Assembly (NCBI GenBank): GCA_021804565.1
Contig: JAJZHK010000018.1
Coordinates: forward strand, 1 to 48,116
DNA: 48,116 nucleotides
Reading direction: 5' to 3'
From: Pseudomonadota bacterium
GTDB taxonomy: Bacteria; Pseudomonadota; Gammaproteobacteria; Pseudomonadales; Moraxellaceae
Below, piece by piece: positions 24,716 to 33,825 of this stretch. The notes beneath the pieces are model-generated. The model had not been told where the DNA came from, searched no databases, and saw only the letters and a list, made by a program, of their open reading frames with translations. The translations under genes were made by a program, and so were the position numbers. Numbering within the stretch: position 1 is the first letter of the stretch; each line of letters begins with the position of its first letter.

Positions 24716-26960
24716 CGACCGCCTCGATCTGGACGGGAATGCCGTTGAGAACCGCCGTGCCGCTCAAGGTATCCAGCTCGGCGGCATCGCTCAGGTCATT
24801 GAAGCTGACCCCCGGTCGGTGCTGCGCCACCGTCAGGTGGACGCCCTGACGGTCATGGCCGTAGCCATGCGGCAAGGAGACCACGCCCGGCATGATCGCC
24901 TCGCTCAGCTGCAGGCTCACCTCGACCGCCCCCACCCGTGAGCTGACCCTGAGCTTTTGCCCCTCCTGCCAGCCTCGGCCTTCGGCGTCGGCCGGATGCA
25001 TGAGCAAGGTGCAGCGCGGTGGACCTTTCACCAAACGCTGGGCATTGTGCATCCACGAGTTGTTGCTGCGCAGATGACGGCGTCCGATCAGCAGCCAGGG
25101 TGCCGCCACCGGCTCTTGCAGCTTGCGCTGCAGTCGCGGCAGGTCGTCGAGGTAGAGGCAGGGCACCAGGTCGATGCAATGGTCGGCGGTGCACAACCTT
25201 TGCGGCAGTGCCGTGCGCAGGGGACCGAGATCAACACCATGCACCGACTGGCGCAGACGCGCCAGGCTCAGACCGGGGCCAGGCGTCGTCCTTGCCAGGG
25301 CGGTATGTGCCAGTTTGCGTCGCCAGGCCAACTGTCGCCAGCCCTCGGGCAATAGCGTCTCAAAACGCTGCAGCTGTGCCAGCAGCCGCGGCCAGCCCGG
25401 CAAAGGCCGGCCATAAGGACCCGTGCGCAAGAGCAGGTCGAGCAGCCCTTCCATGCCGTAACGATCGAGCGCCCTGCCGGCCACTCGCCAGGCCAGTTTT
25501 TGCAGGCCACGCGCCGGTGCCAAACGCCGGCTCAGTTCAAAGAGGATGTCGATATCCTGGCGGGCCCCGGCGGGCAAAGGCAACATCGGCGGGGAATAGC
25601 GCGCCACATTGCGCACCGCCAGCATATTGAAGACGAGGTCGTAGTGACCATGCTCGAGCGGCCCCGAGGGCGGCAGGATGATGTGGGCATGACGGCTGGT
25701 CTCATTGACATAGATGTCGATGGCCACCATGAAGTCCAGACCGGCCAAAGCCTGATCGAGACGCCGGCCATCCGGCGCCGACAGAACCGGATTGCCGGCA
25801 TGGGTGACCAGCGCCCGTATCTGTCCCGGGCCCGGGGTGAGGATCTCGTCGGCCAGGGTCGACACCGGCAGTTCACCACCGAACTCCGGCAACTGCCTGA
25901 CGCGTGAGTGAAAACGGGCAAAGCCGCCGGCCTGCACCCCGAGACCGACCGGGTCGATGGCAGGGTGGGTGAACATCATGCCGCCGGGACGATCGAGGTT
26001 GCCGGTGATGATATTGAGCACCTGCAGCAGCCAGGCGCTGAGACCGCCCAGCGACTGGGTACAGGTACCGACACGACCGTAGGCGATGGCCGCCCGGGCC
26101 TGGGCAAACTCGCGCGCCAGGCGCCGCTGTGTGGCGGCGGGGATACCGACCTGGGCTTCGACCGCCTCGGGCGTATAAGGCATCAAGGCCGGCAACAGAC
26201 GTTCCCAGCCCTGGGCCAGGGCGCGCAAACGACCGGGCTCGGCCCAGCCCTCGACGAGGATGGTGCGCGCCATCGCCGCCAGCAGCAGAGCGTCCGTACC
26301 GGGACGGATGAAGTGGTGCTCATCGGCCTTTTCGGCGGTCTCGGTGCGGCGTGGATCGATGACCACGACCTTGCCCCCGCGTTCTTGCAAGGCTTGCAGC
26401 CGGCCCATGACGTCGCCGGCGCTCATCAGGCTGCCCTTGGAGGCGGCAGGATTGGCGCCGATGCAGAGAAAGTAGTCGCTGCGATCGAGATCCGGCACCG
26501 GGATGAGGAGCTGATGGCCGTACATCTTGAGCGCTGCGAGCATGGTCGGTAGCTGATCGACCGATGTGGCAGAAAATTTCTGGCGGGCGCCCAGGGCTTT
26601 GACAAACACCGGCCACATCAGCATGGCGCCGGTGTTATGAACGGTGGGGTTGCCGGCATAAACAGCCAGGGCATCGCCCCCATGACGGCGGCGTACGTCG
26701 CGCAGGCCGTTCGCCACCTCGTCGAAGGCGAGCTCCCAGCTGATCTCCTCCCAGCCCTCACCGCGGCGGCGCAAGGGCCGGCGCACACGGTCCGGGTCGT
26801 TCTGAAGGTCCTGCAGGGCGACCGCCTTGGGACAGACATGGCCCTGCGACAAGGGGTCCTGGCGATCGCCACGTATGGACTGTATCTTGCCCTGCTCGTG
26901 CTCGATCTGAACACCACACATCGCTTCACAGAGATGACAGGTGCGAAAATGCTCTTCCAT
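24690..26960 (-). CDS. Molybdopterin (bis-MGD) oxidoreductase, formate-dehydrogenase/DMSO-reductase superfamily
   Basis: A 756-residue single-subunit enzyme. The N-terminal iron-sulfur motif is C8-x2-C11-x3-C15-x27-C43 (TCHLCEAMCG...GHVCPKA). The molybdopterin domains follow (CIGANPAASKGSLMSAG, VVIDPRRTETAEKADEH, LVTHAGNPVLS), and a C-terminal MGD-binding barrel ends with MPGVVSLPHGYGHD and GVSFNDLSDAAELD. No selenocysteine or obvious Cys ligand is seen at the metal-ligand region (SATSVDQLPTM), which hints at an oxygen ligand. There is no TAT signal, so it is probably cytoplasmic. The start at 26960 has AGGAGG 8 bases upstream; the earlier ATG at 26996 is less likely. No electron-transfer or membrane subunit is adjacent. 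The substrate is unknown. Confidence 0.88.
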   Translation of the reverse strand: MEEHFRTCHLCEAMCGVQIEHEQGKIQSIRGDRQDPLSQGHVCPKAVALQDLQNDPDRVRRPLRRRGEGWEEISWELAFDEVANGLRDVRRRHGGDALAVYAGNPTVHNTGAMLMWPVFVKALGARQKFSATSVDQLPTMLAALKMYGHQLLIPVPDLDRSDYFLCIGANPAASKGSLMSAGDVMGRLQALQERGGKVVVIDPRRTETAEKADEHHFIRPGTDALLLAAMARTILVEGWAEPGRLRALAQGWERLLPALMPYTPEAVEAQVGIPAATQRRLAREFAQARAAIAYGRVGTCTQSLGGLSAWLLQVLNIITGNLDRPGGMMFTHPAIDPVGLGVQAGGFARFHSRVRQLPEFGGELPVSTLADEILTPGPGQIRALVTHAGNPVLSAPDGRRLDQALAGLDFMVAIDIYVNETSRHAHIILPPSGPLEHGHYDLVFNMLAVRNVARYSPPMLPLPAGARQDIDILFELSRRLAPARGLQKLAWRVAGRALDRYGMEGLLDLLLRTGPYGRPLPGWPRLLAQLQRFETLLPEGWRQLAWRRKLAHTALARTTPGPGLSLARLRQSVHGVDLGPLRTALPQRLCTADHCIDLVPCLYLDDLPRLQRKLQEPVAAPWLLIGRRHLRSNNSWMHNAQRLVKGPPRCTLLMHPADAEGRGWQEGQKLRVSSRVGAVEVSLQLSEAIMPGVVSLPHGYGHDRQGVHLTVAQHRPGVSFNDLSDAAELDTLSGTAVLNGIPVQIEAVEDKIPSIQ

Positions 26961-27030
26961 GGCGGGATCCTCCTCCGAGATGGCCCATGCTAACAAACTT
27001 GGCGCCCGGGAGCATCCTCGACCGCCCCGG

Positions 27031-27064
27031 GCCCAGCGGCGCTGGGCAGAAACTCTGCTAGACT
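27031..27064 (+). promoter_or_regulatory. Palindrome and extended -10 before pap
   Basis: A perfect 7-bp inverted repeat (GCCCAGC at 27031-27037, GCTGGGC at 27041-27047) sits just before TGCTAGACT (27056-27064), an extended -10 type element about 35 bases from the pap ATG. No good -35 is visible, so a regulator may bind the palindrome. Confidence 0.35.
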
Positions 27065-27098
27065 GGCCTCGCCCTTACCGCAGGCAGGAGCACTGTGC

Positions 27099-28613
27099 AT
27101 GTTCGAGTCCGCCGAGCTTCACCATAGCATCAGCAAATCCCAGTACGCACAGGAGCTGCCGCTGTTGCGCGAAAAACTCCTCGAGCTGCAGTTTGAGTTG
27201 CAGCAACGCAAGCATCTGTGTGTGCTGATCGTCATCGCCGGGGTTGATGGTGCGGGCAAGGGAGAGACCATCAATCTGCTCAACGCCTGGATGGATCCGC
27301 GGACCATAGAGACCTCGGCTTTTACGCCGGCGCAAGGCCAGGAAAAGGCCATGCCGCCTTTCTGGCGCTACTGGCAAGCCTTGCCCGAGCGCGGCCGCAT
27401 CGGCATCTTCTTCGACTCCTGGTACTCCGACGCCATCGAGGATCGCGCCCGTGGCCGGCTCGATGACGCCGCCTACGACGCACGCATCCAGTCCATCATC
27501 AATTTTGAGAACATGCTCAGGCAGGAGTCGGTGCTCATCCTCAAGTACTGGTTCCATCTCAGCAAGAGCGAGCAAAAAGAACGCCTCGAGAAGCTGGCTG
27601 CCTCGTCGCGCAGCAGCTGGCGCGTGACCGAACAGGACTGGTACCGGCACCGCCACTACCGTGAGTATCGCTCCGCCGCAGAGCATGTTCTGCGCCTGAC
27701 CAGCACCGGCGACAACCCCTGGCTGATCATCGATGGCAGTCAGGAAAACTATCGCAATCTCAGTGTCGGCCAGCATCTGCGTGACAACCTGAGCAGGGCC
27801 ATCGAGCAGGCGCACCCGCAGCGCCGGGTCCAGGCGCCGGCCCTGCTCGCCGCCGTCGATCAGCGTAACCTGCTCAACTCCCTGAAACTGAACCAGCGTC
27901 TGAGCAAGAGCCACTACAAGGTGGCGCTCGAGGAGTGGCAGGGCCACCTCAATCAGCTGCTGCGCGAACCTGCCTTTCAGAAAGAGCACGCCCTGGCCGT
28001 CGTCTTTGAAGGCAACGACGCCGCCGGCAAAGGCGGCAGCATCCGCCGCATCACCCAGGCGCTCGACGCGCGCCACTTCCGGGTCGTCCCTATCGCCGCG
28101 CCGACCCCGGAAGAAGCCGGCCATCCCTACCTCTGGCGATTCTGGCGGCACCTGCCCTATCGCGGCCGGGTGACCATCTTCGATCGTTCCTGGTACGGTC
28201 GCGTCCTCGTCGAGCGTATCGAAAAGTTCTGCAGCACCGCCGACTGGATGCGTGCTTACGACGAAATCAACCAGTTCGAGCATCAGCTCGCCGAGAGCCG
28301 TATCCTGGTCGTCAAGTTCTGGCTGGCGATCTCCAAGGAGGAGCAGGCCCGCCGCTTTGAAGAGCGTGAGCGTACCGGCTTCAAGCGCTTCAAGATCACC
28401 GCCGAGGACTGGCGCAACCGTGAGCGCTGGGAGGACTATGTCGTCGCCGTCAACGACATGGTCGACCGGACCAGCACCCAGACCGCGCCTTGGATCCTGA
28501 TCGAGGCCAACAATAAATACTTCGCGCGCATCAAGATCCTGCGCAGTCTCTGTGAACACATCGAGGCCGCCCTCGATCGTCACCTCCGGCAAAAAAAGGC
28601 AGGCAAAGCATGA
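27099..28613 (+). CDS. pap: Polyphosphate:AMP phosphotransferase (two-domain PPK2)
   Basis: A 504-residue protein with two PPK2 domains in tandem, the class II layout that makes ADP from AMP and polyphosphate. Domain 1 (about 35-240) has the P-loop GVDGAGKGE and the lid-like FFDSWYSDAIEDR; domain 2 (about 285-495) has GNDAAGKGGS and the fully canonical FDRSWYGRVLVER. In known Pap enzymes the C-terminal domain is the catalytic one, and the divergence of domain 1 (SWYSDAI for SWYGRVL) fits that. The ATG at 27099 has AGGAG 9 bases upstream. A TGCTAGACT extended -10 lies at 27056-27064, after a GCCCAGC-GGC-GCTGGGC palindrome (27031-27047). It overlaps the next gene by 4 bases (ATGA). Confidence 0.95.
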   Translation: MFESAELHHSISKSQYAQELPLLREKLLELQFELQQRKHLCVLIVIAGVDGAGKGETINLLNAWMDPRTIETSAFTPAQGQEKAMPPFWRYWQALPERGRIGIFFDSWYSDAIEDRARGRLDDAAYDARIQSIINFENMLRQESVLILKYWFHLSKSEQKERLEKLAASSRSSWRVTEQDWYRHRHYREYRSAAEHVLRLTSTGDNPWLIIDGSQENYRNLSVGQHLRDNLSRAIEQAHPQRRVQAPALLAAVDQRNLLNSLKLNQRLSKSHYKVALEEWQGHLNQLLREPAFQKEHALAVVFEGNDAAGKGGSIRRITQALDARHFRVVPIAAPTPEEAGHPYLWRFWRHLPYRGRVTIFDRSWYGRVLVERIEKFCSTADWMRAYDEINQFEHQLAESRILVVKFWLAISKEEQARRFEERERTGFKRFKITAEDWRNRERWEDYVVAVNDMVDRTSTQTAPWILIEANNKYFARIKILRSLCEHIEAALDRHLRQKKAGKA

Positions 28614-29440
28614 TCATCGAACATTTAAGCTGCGGCTCACTGTGTCCACATGGCCGGCGCTGGCTGAGCGGTGCGGACGCTGGCCATGAACCGGCTGAGC
28701 TGTGCTGCCACTGCCTGCTCATCCATGGCCCCGACGGACTCATCCTGGTCGACACCGGCTTCGGGCGGGCGGATCTGCGCGCCAGCAGCACCCGTCTGGG
28801 CCGCAGCTTCACGGCGATCGCCCGACCCCGTCTCGACGAAAGCCTCTGCGCCATCGCGCAGATCGAGGCGCGCGGCTTTCGTGCCGCCGATGTGCGCCAT
28901 ATCCTGCTCACCCACCTCGACCTCGATCATGCCGGCGGCCTGAGCGATTTCCCCCAGGCGACGGTGCACGTGCACCAGGCCGAACACCAGGCGGCCATGC
29001 ATCCGCACCTGCGCGAGCGGGCCCGTTATCGCGCCTGCCAATGGCAGCATCCGGTACGCTGGCAGGTGCACGCCGGCGAAGGCGAAAGCTGGATGGGCCT
29101 GCACGGGATCAAGGCCCTGCCCGGCAGCGGCGACGACATCCTGCTCATCCCTCTGCCAGGACACACCCGCGGTCACTGCGGCATCGCCGTGCGCAGCCCT
29201 GCGGGCTGGCTGCTGCATGCCGGGGATGCCTATTTTCATCATGGCGAGATGCTCGATCCGCCACGCTACCCGGCCGCCATCGAAGTCGTCGAGAGCCTGC
29301 TCAACGTCGATCGCCGGCAGCGCCGCCTCAACCGCGATCGCCTGCGCGCCCTGGCGCAGCGCCGGCAAGCCGATGTCCGCGTCTTCTGCGCCCACGACCC
29401 GCAGGAGCTCAAGCTCCTGCAGGCCGCCGGACAGGTCTAA
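28610..29440 (+). CDS. Metallo-beta-lactamase-fold hydrolase
   Basis: A 276-residue MBL-fold protein. The metal motif HLDLDHAGG (HxxxDH, about residues 102-110) is followed by the third-ligand region PLPGHTRGHCGI, the bridging Asp in LLHAGDAYFHHGE and a distal His in VFCAHDPQELK. Upstream lies HGPDGLILVDTGFGRADL, typical of lactonase-like members. The fold group includes quorum-signal lactonases, glyoxalases and phosphodiesterases; the pattern is nearest to the lactonase-like branch, but the substrate is unknown. It begins in the pap stop (ATGA), so translation is coupled, and it ends by overlapping the convergent phosphoesterase stop by 4 bases. Confidence 0.88.
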   Translation: MIIEHLSCGSLCPHGRRWLSGADAGHEPAELCCHCLLIHGPDGLILVDTGFGRADLRASSTRLGRSFTAIARPRLDESLCAIAQIEARGFRAADVRHILLTHLDLDHAGGLSDFPQATVHVHQAEHQAAMHPHLRERARYRACQWQHPVRWQVHAGEGESWMGLHGIKALPGSGDDILLIPLPGHTRGHCGIAVRSPAGWLLHAGDAYFHHGEMLDPPRYPAAIEVVESLLNVDRRQRRLNRDRLRALAQRRQADVRVFCAHDPQELKLLQAAGQV

Positions 29441-31908
29441 AAGTCGAACATCGTCATCAGATCGCCGAGCGCAGGTTTATTGACCGGCTGGTAGGGATTT
29501 TGCGGCGTGACCACCGGATTGGGCAGGTTGTCACGACTACGCGCCGACAGGGGGGGCAGGCGCCAGTTACGTTCGATGAACTTGAGGATGGAGGCATGGT
29601 CCTGGTAGACGTGATCGACGTGACCGGAGCGCGCATAAGGCGATATCACCAGCATGGGGATACGGGGTCCGTCGCCGAAGAAATCGAGATTCTGGATGCT
29701 GCCCGTATCGAAGTGACCGCCGCCTTCGTCGGTGGTGACGACGATCGCCGTATGCGCCCACAGGGCGGGGTTGGCCTGGACGGCAGGGATCAGCTGCTGC
29801 AGAAACGCCTCATACTCGGAAGGCTGCGAATAGCCCGGATGGCCGCTCGCGGTGTTCATGGGAACGACGAAAGACACCGCCGGTAAAGTGCCCTGGCTGA
29901 CCTCGTTGTAGAAACTGGTCAGACCCTTGAGCTGGGCAAAATTGTTGGCCTGGGTGACGATGCTGGGAAAGCCGAGCAGGGCATCACCGAGCAGGTTGAT
30001 TTCGCCATTTTGCAAAAGCGGCAGGAGCGCTTGCACCTGACTGGCGCTGAGACCATGCGCCTGCGCATACGCCTGAGCGACCTGCTGCAGGTCGGCGAGC
30101 TCGCTGCCGCCGGTGAACCAGGACCAGCTGACGCCGTGCGCGTTGAGAGCGTCGGCGATACTGGGCAGGGTCTGTGGCGGATAAGCCAAACTGGCCGTCG
30201 AATAGCCGCTGTCGCCGGGGGCAACGGGCTGAGCCTGGCCCTTGATGCTATAGGCCGGGTTGTAGTTATTGACCAGGTAGTAAGCTCCCGGCGCGCATCG
30301 GCTGTTGCTGGTGCCCAACTGCTGCAGACGCTGCAGGATGGCAGCGACACCCGGCTGGCTGCTATCGGCACAATTGACATAAGAGCCGCCGTTGTAGCCG
30401 TCACCCTGGTAGAAGTCGGCGCTTCCCGCCTGCGGCGTCGGATTTTCAATCTGGCTGGGATCGGGGACGCTCGAACCCTTGTAGTTGTAAACCGGCAGAT
30501 CGCCGCTGGCCAGATAGAAGAAGTTCATGCCCGTACCACCCATGATGCCCTGGTGGTCGTTGTCACTGAGCGCGAAATGGTCGGCCAGGTACTTGAAGTA
30601 CGGGGCATCCCCGGTGCTCATATTGAAAAAGCCCATGAGTTCGCCCCCCTGACCCGGATTGCTGGCGCTCACCCCGGTGGTCATCGCCCCCTGGCCGGCG
30701 TTCACCGCCACCCAGGTGAACAGGTCGTGCACGCTGTTATCGCCATCGGTCTGCTGCCACATCTGGAAGAAGCGATGCACCGGGTCGCCCGTCTCGTTTT
30801 GTGGGATCGCGCCCGGCTGCGCCGCATAAGGCACGTACTTGCTGATCTGGAAAGGTCCCGGGGGCAGATTGGCGGGGAAGTTCATGTCCGCCACCCCGCC
30901 CGCCGTCTGCAGATTGGCGTAATTGACGATGCCGATCTGGGTCGGTTGCGGCAGGTAGGTGTAGTAGGACTGACGGCCCAGATTGAGACTGTAGCTGGTA
31001 CTGGGAATGGCCTGGCTTTGCTTGGCCAGCGCGTAATTCGGGCCCGGTGTACCGTCGGCCTGGATGATGCCCTCCGAGAGGAGGTTAAAGACGCTCTGGC
31101 CGGCACCCGGCTGATAAGCGCCAAACAGGGCATCGAAGGTATGGTTCTCGCCCACCACCACGATCAGGTGCTGGATGGGGGTCGTCGTCGGCGCCTGGCT
31201 TTGCGCCAGGGCCGACTGTATCGCCGTCGAACTCAGCACCGTGGGGTTATCGACGCTGCCTTGCGCCGGGATGTGCAGGACCACCGCCGCGGCATCGCTA
31301 CCGACTTTGACTTCGCCGCTATGCAGATTGATGTAGAGCTGATCGAGCAGCTTGTCGAGACCATCCTGGCTGGGATCGGCCACGTAGGCGGTGCTCAAAG
31401 GCGCACTCAGCCACTGGCTCGAAGCGCCAAAAGCACTCAGCAGCGGGGCCCAGAGGGCGAGCACCGGCTGGGCCACCTGCTGGATGCTGGCGGCGTCCAG
31501 CTGCGCGGCCTCGATCTGCGCTGCCAGTGGAGGTCCCTGCAGGGTGCTGCCGAGCAACCTTTGGGTGATCAGCGAGGTCAGCGGATTGAGGGGGGTGTTG
31601 GCCTGACCCGGCGCGCTGATGACCGTCGACAGCACCACCGGGGTGCCGTCGGCATCGGTCGCCGGCGCCGTCAGCACATAAGGAAACTGTCCACCCAGAC
31701 TCAGCTGGAAGTGCCCCTGCGCATCGCTGGGCGCGGAGACGCTCTGCAGACCATGGACATCGGTAGCGGTCACCGGCACACCGACCAGCGGTCTGCCCGT
31801 ACCGACCACACCGCTGGCCTGCGGCAAAGCACTGGTTTTGCTGCCGCAGGCGGCCAACCCCAGACACAGGCCCACGATCCCCACCCTATACAGCGAATAC
31901 CTCAACAT
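29437..31908 (-). CDS. Exported phosphoesterase lipoprotein (phospholipase C/acid phosphatase family)
   Basis: An 823-residue lipoprotein: signal peptide with lipobox LGLAAC (Cys21). Residues 30-100 look like a carboxypeptidase-regulatory-like beta domain (GRPLVGVPVTATDVHG...). The phosphoesterase domain (from about 245) has IVVVGENHTFDALFGAY, with the Asn and Thr nucleophile region of the phospholipase C/AcpA family, then LSDNDHQGIMGGTGMNFFY and the metal-binding VVTTDEGGGHFDT and PMLVISPYARSGHVDHVYQDHASILKFIE. Homologues cleave phospholipids or phosphate monoesters outside the cytoplasm. The substrate is not known. The ATG at 31908 has AGGTGA 6 bases upstream. It stands alone and converges with the MBL-fold gene. 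Confidence 0.9.
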   Translation of the reverse strand: MLRYSLYRVGIVGLCLGLAACGSKTSALPQASGVVGTGRPLVGVPVTATDVHGLQSVSAPSDAQGHFQLSLGGQFPYVLTAPATDADGTPVVLSTVISAPGQANTPLNPLTSLITQRLLGSTLQGPPLAAQIEAAQLDAASIQQVAQPVLALWAPLLSAFGASSQWLSAPLSTAYVADPSQDGLDKLLDQLYINLHSGEVKVGSDAAAVVLHIPAQGSVDNPTVLSSTAIQSALAQSQAPTTTPIQHLIVVVGENHTFDALFGAYQPGAGQSVFNLLSEGIIQADGTPGPNYALAKQSQAIPSTSYSLNLGRQSYYTYLPQPTQIGIVNYANLQTAGGVADMNFPANLPPGPFQISKYVPYAAQPGAIPQNETGDPVHRFFQMWQQTDGDNSVHDLFTWVAVNAGQGAMTTGVSASNPGQGGELMGFFNMSTGDAPYFKYLADHFALSDNDHQGIMGGTGMNFFYLASGDLPVYNYKGSSVPDPSQIENPTPQAGSADFYQGDGYNGGSYVNCADSSQPGVAAILQRLQQLGTSNSRCAPGAYYLVNNYNPAYSIKGQAQPVAPGDSGYSTASLAYPPQTLPSIADALNAHGVSWSWFTGGSELADLQQVAQAYAQAHGLSASQVQALLPLLQNGEINLLGDALLGFPSIVTQANNFAQLKGLTSFYNEVSQGTLPAVSFVVPMNTASGHPGYSQPSEYEAFLQQLIPAVQANPALWAHTAIVVTTDEGGGHFDTGSIQNLDFFGDGPRIPMLVISPYARSGHVDHVYQDHASILKFIERNWRLPPLSARSRDNLPNPVVTPQNPYQPVNKPALGDLMTMFDF

Positions 31909-32020
31909 GCCATCACCTGTTTTTTAGCTTAAAAAGGCTTCCCTGACGATCGACAGGATGTCCCCTCTATCCTGATGAGCCGACATATCTATCTCAGTTT
32001 CGTGACAAAAAGATGATTGA

Positions 32021-33010
32021 TCACCACTTGACATAGTGATCCTCCCAAAGCCCCATGACCTGGTCGAGCGGCCAGCGCCGACCGGCGGCGTCCAGATGAC
32101 CGCGATAGAGGCCCTGGCGCTGACAAAAGCGGCTGTCGATCAGGCCGGTATGCAGGTACTCGGCGTGCTCGTCGCGACCTTGAAAATGCAGTTCCAGACC
32201 CTCACCCGCGGCCTGGCCTTGCTCACCCTGTCCGCGCAGAAAGACCGCCGCCAGCTTGTGCAGGCGACCATCGATCCAGACGGCATTTTCATTCTGCCCA
32301 CTTTCATTGACACCCATGGCAAGATTGAGGCCGACGCGATGGCCATCGATCCAGGTGGCCAGACTGCTCCACTGCCAGGCAGTCTGCCGCCGCATCAGGC
32401 CCAGACTCAGATCATGACTGGCGAGCATGGACGCCGTCGACCAGGTGCGGCCGCGCCACTGCAGCTCACCCTGAACGCTCAGGGCCGCGCGCTTGACCGT
32501 ATAGGTCCACGAGCAGGCGCCCGCCGGCAGGCTGAGCACGAGCGGCTCGCAGCCCGATAAAAGCAGTTGCCCGCGCAGCTGCAGACGCGGCCAGTCGAGC
32601 TTCAGGTGGAGACCGTCGTCGGCCTGCCTGAGCTCGATACGGCCGGCACCGTGATAGCAGGACAGGCCCTGTGGCGCCGTGGCCAGGTGCATACGCCGCG
32701 GCCAGGGCAAGCCCCGCCAAGTATCGGCCTGGGTACGGCCTTGCTCGTGCACATAGACAAAGACCTGGTGAGCGTAACCAAGGTCGACCAGGGCCAGGCC
32801 GAGCATGAACTCCTCATGAACCAGGCTAACAAAGTGCCAGTGCTTGTAGCGCAAAAAGCGCGTCCACTTCGGCCATTGCCCACCCATGGGCCGCTGCAGA
32901 CGCAGACGCTCGAGCGCGTAAGCGGCCGGCTCCTGCGTCCACCAGCCCAGCTGTGCCTGACCATCCGCACCGATCAACTGCGCCGGCGGCGCCTCAGCGC
33001 GCCAGCTCAC
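32021..33010 (-). CDS. DUF2804 family protein
   Basis: A 329-residue protein, function unknown. It matches the DUF2804 pattern: an N-terminal LIGADGQAQLGWWTQEP, the KHWHFVSLVHEEFMLGLALVDLGYAH core, CSWTYTVKRAAL in the middle, and the C-terminal MGLWEDHYVKW seen in this family. There is no signal peptide. The start is GTG 33010: it overlaps the stop of the upstream hydroxylase gene (GTGA), giving tight coupling; the open frame continues upstream, but only as the other gene's shadow. The family often occurs near lipid or fatty-acid genes and its fold resembles lipocalin-like calycins, so a lipid role with the hydroxylase is inferred. Confidence 0.8.
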   Translation of the reverse strand: MSWRAEAPPAQLIGADGQAQLGWWTQEPAAYALERLRLQRPMGGQWPKWTRFLRYKHWHFVSLVHEEFMLGLALVDLGYAHQVFVYVHEQGRTQADTWRGLPWPRRMHLATAPQGLSCYHGAGRIELRQADDGLHLKLDWPRLQLRGQLLLSGCEPLVLSLPAGACSWTYTVKRAALSVQGELQWRGRTWSTASMLASHDLSLGLMRRQTAWQWSSLATWIDGHRVGLNLAMGVNESGQNENAVWIDGRLHKLAAVFLRGQGEQGQAAGEGLELHFQGRDEHAEYLHTGLIDSRFCQRQGLYRGHLDAAGRRWPLDQVMGLWEDHYVKW

Positions 33011-33597
33011 GAGATCGCCAAGTGCGCGGACAGGGCGGGACGGTAACGCCGCACCCAACGATTGAGGGGGCGCTCGAGCAGGGCCGGCAGCGGCAAGCCC
33101 AAAGGATTGCTCTCGGCATGCTCGATGTCGCCGACCACCCGCGTGCCCATCACATAGTCGAACCAGGGACGGGTGACGCACCAGTTGGCATCCTGACTGG
33201 TGTTCATGTGATGATCATAATGCCAGGGGATGCGCCGGCGTCCCCACTGTGGGTCCAGGTGTGAACGACTGTGGACGTGGTAATAGCGCCAGGCGGCGTA
33301 GTAGGTGCCGAGGGTAAAAAAAGGCGCCACCGGCGCGACCAGCGTCGTCATCCCGGTCAAGGCCAGCAAGGCGGCGACTTCTTTGCGGGTGCGTTCATGG
33401 CGCAAGCCCTGCTCGTAGCAGTCATCGTGGTAGCCTTGCAGCCGCACTTCCTTATGGTGCGCCCAGTGACTGCGCATCTGCTCCGGAAAAGGGCTGTAAC
33501 GCGCCTGCCCTGGACGCGGCGTACCATGCAAGAAATACTTATGAGCCACCCACTCAAAACCATTGGCGAACAGCAGTCCCACGGGAAATCCCAACAT
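33007..33597 (-). CDS. Fatty acid hydroxylase/sterol desaturase superfamily protein
   Basis: A 196-residue membrane-type di-iron oxygenase homologue. The His clusters are present: HKYFLH (HxxxxH), HWAHH (HxxHH), HVHSRSH and HYDHH (HxxHH). Membrane segments are at about residues 1-17 and 75-100; length is shorter than the usual 250-300, so one of the usual N-terminal membrane pairs is missing. It would hydroxylate or desaturate a lipid alkyl chain. The ATG at 33597 has GGAGG 7 bases upstream. It is the first gene of a two-gene unit with DUF2804, overlapping by 4 bases. The electron donor is not in the window. Confidence 0.85.
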   Translation of the reverse strand: MLGFPVGLLFANGFEWVAHKYFLHGTPRPGQARYSPFPEQMRSHWAHHKEVRLQGYHDDCYEQGLRHERTRKEVAALLALTGMTTLVAPVAPFFTLGTYYAAWRYYHVHSRSHLDPQWGRRRIPWHYDHHMNTSQDANWCVTRPWFDYVMGTRVVGDIEHAESNPLGLPLPALLERPLNRWVRRYRPALSAHLAIS

Positions 33598-33742
33598 GAC
33601 AAGGCCTCCAGGCAGTCCTAGCAGATTTCAGTCTAGAACAGTGTGCAGCCTCAGGCTTGACCGCACGGGACGGCTTTTGACATTAGACGCCAGCAAGAAA
33701 GCCATACCGGCGACACCCACAGGCACGATAGCCTGCATAGCC

Positions 33743-33751
33743 TGATATACT
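33743..33751 (+). promoter_or_regulatory. Candidate extended -10 promoter for the hybrid kinase
   Basis: TGATATACT is an extended -10 (TGnTATACT) about 75 bases before the kinase start. No consensus -35 lies at the right distance; TTGACA at 33677-33682 is too far away. Confidence 0.4.
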
Positions 33752-33825
33752 CCCCCCCATCTTTCCCAGCCCAGCCGCAGGGGAGGCTGTCGCAGCAGGC
33801 CTCTGCCCATTCTGGAGTGAGTATC

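Noticed and set aside
30010-31932. Plus-strand open frame of 640 codons opposite the phosphoesterase
   Set aside because: Arg/Gly/His-rich antisense shadow with no domain.
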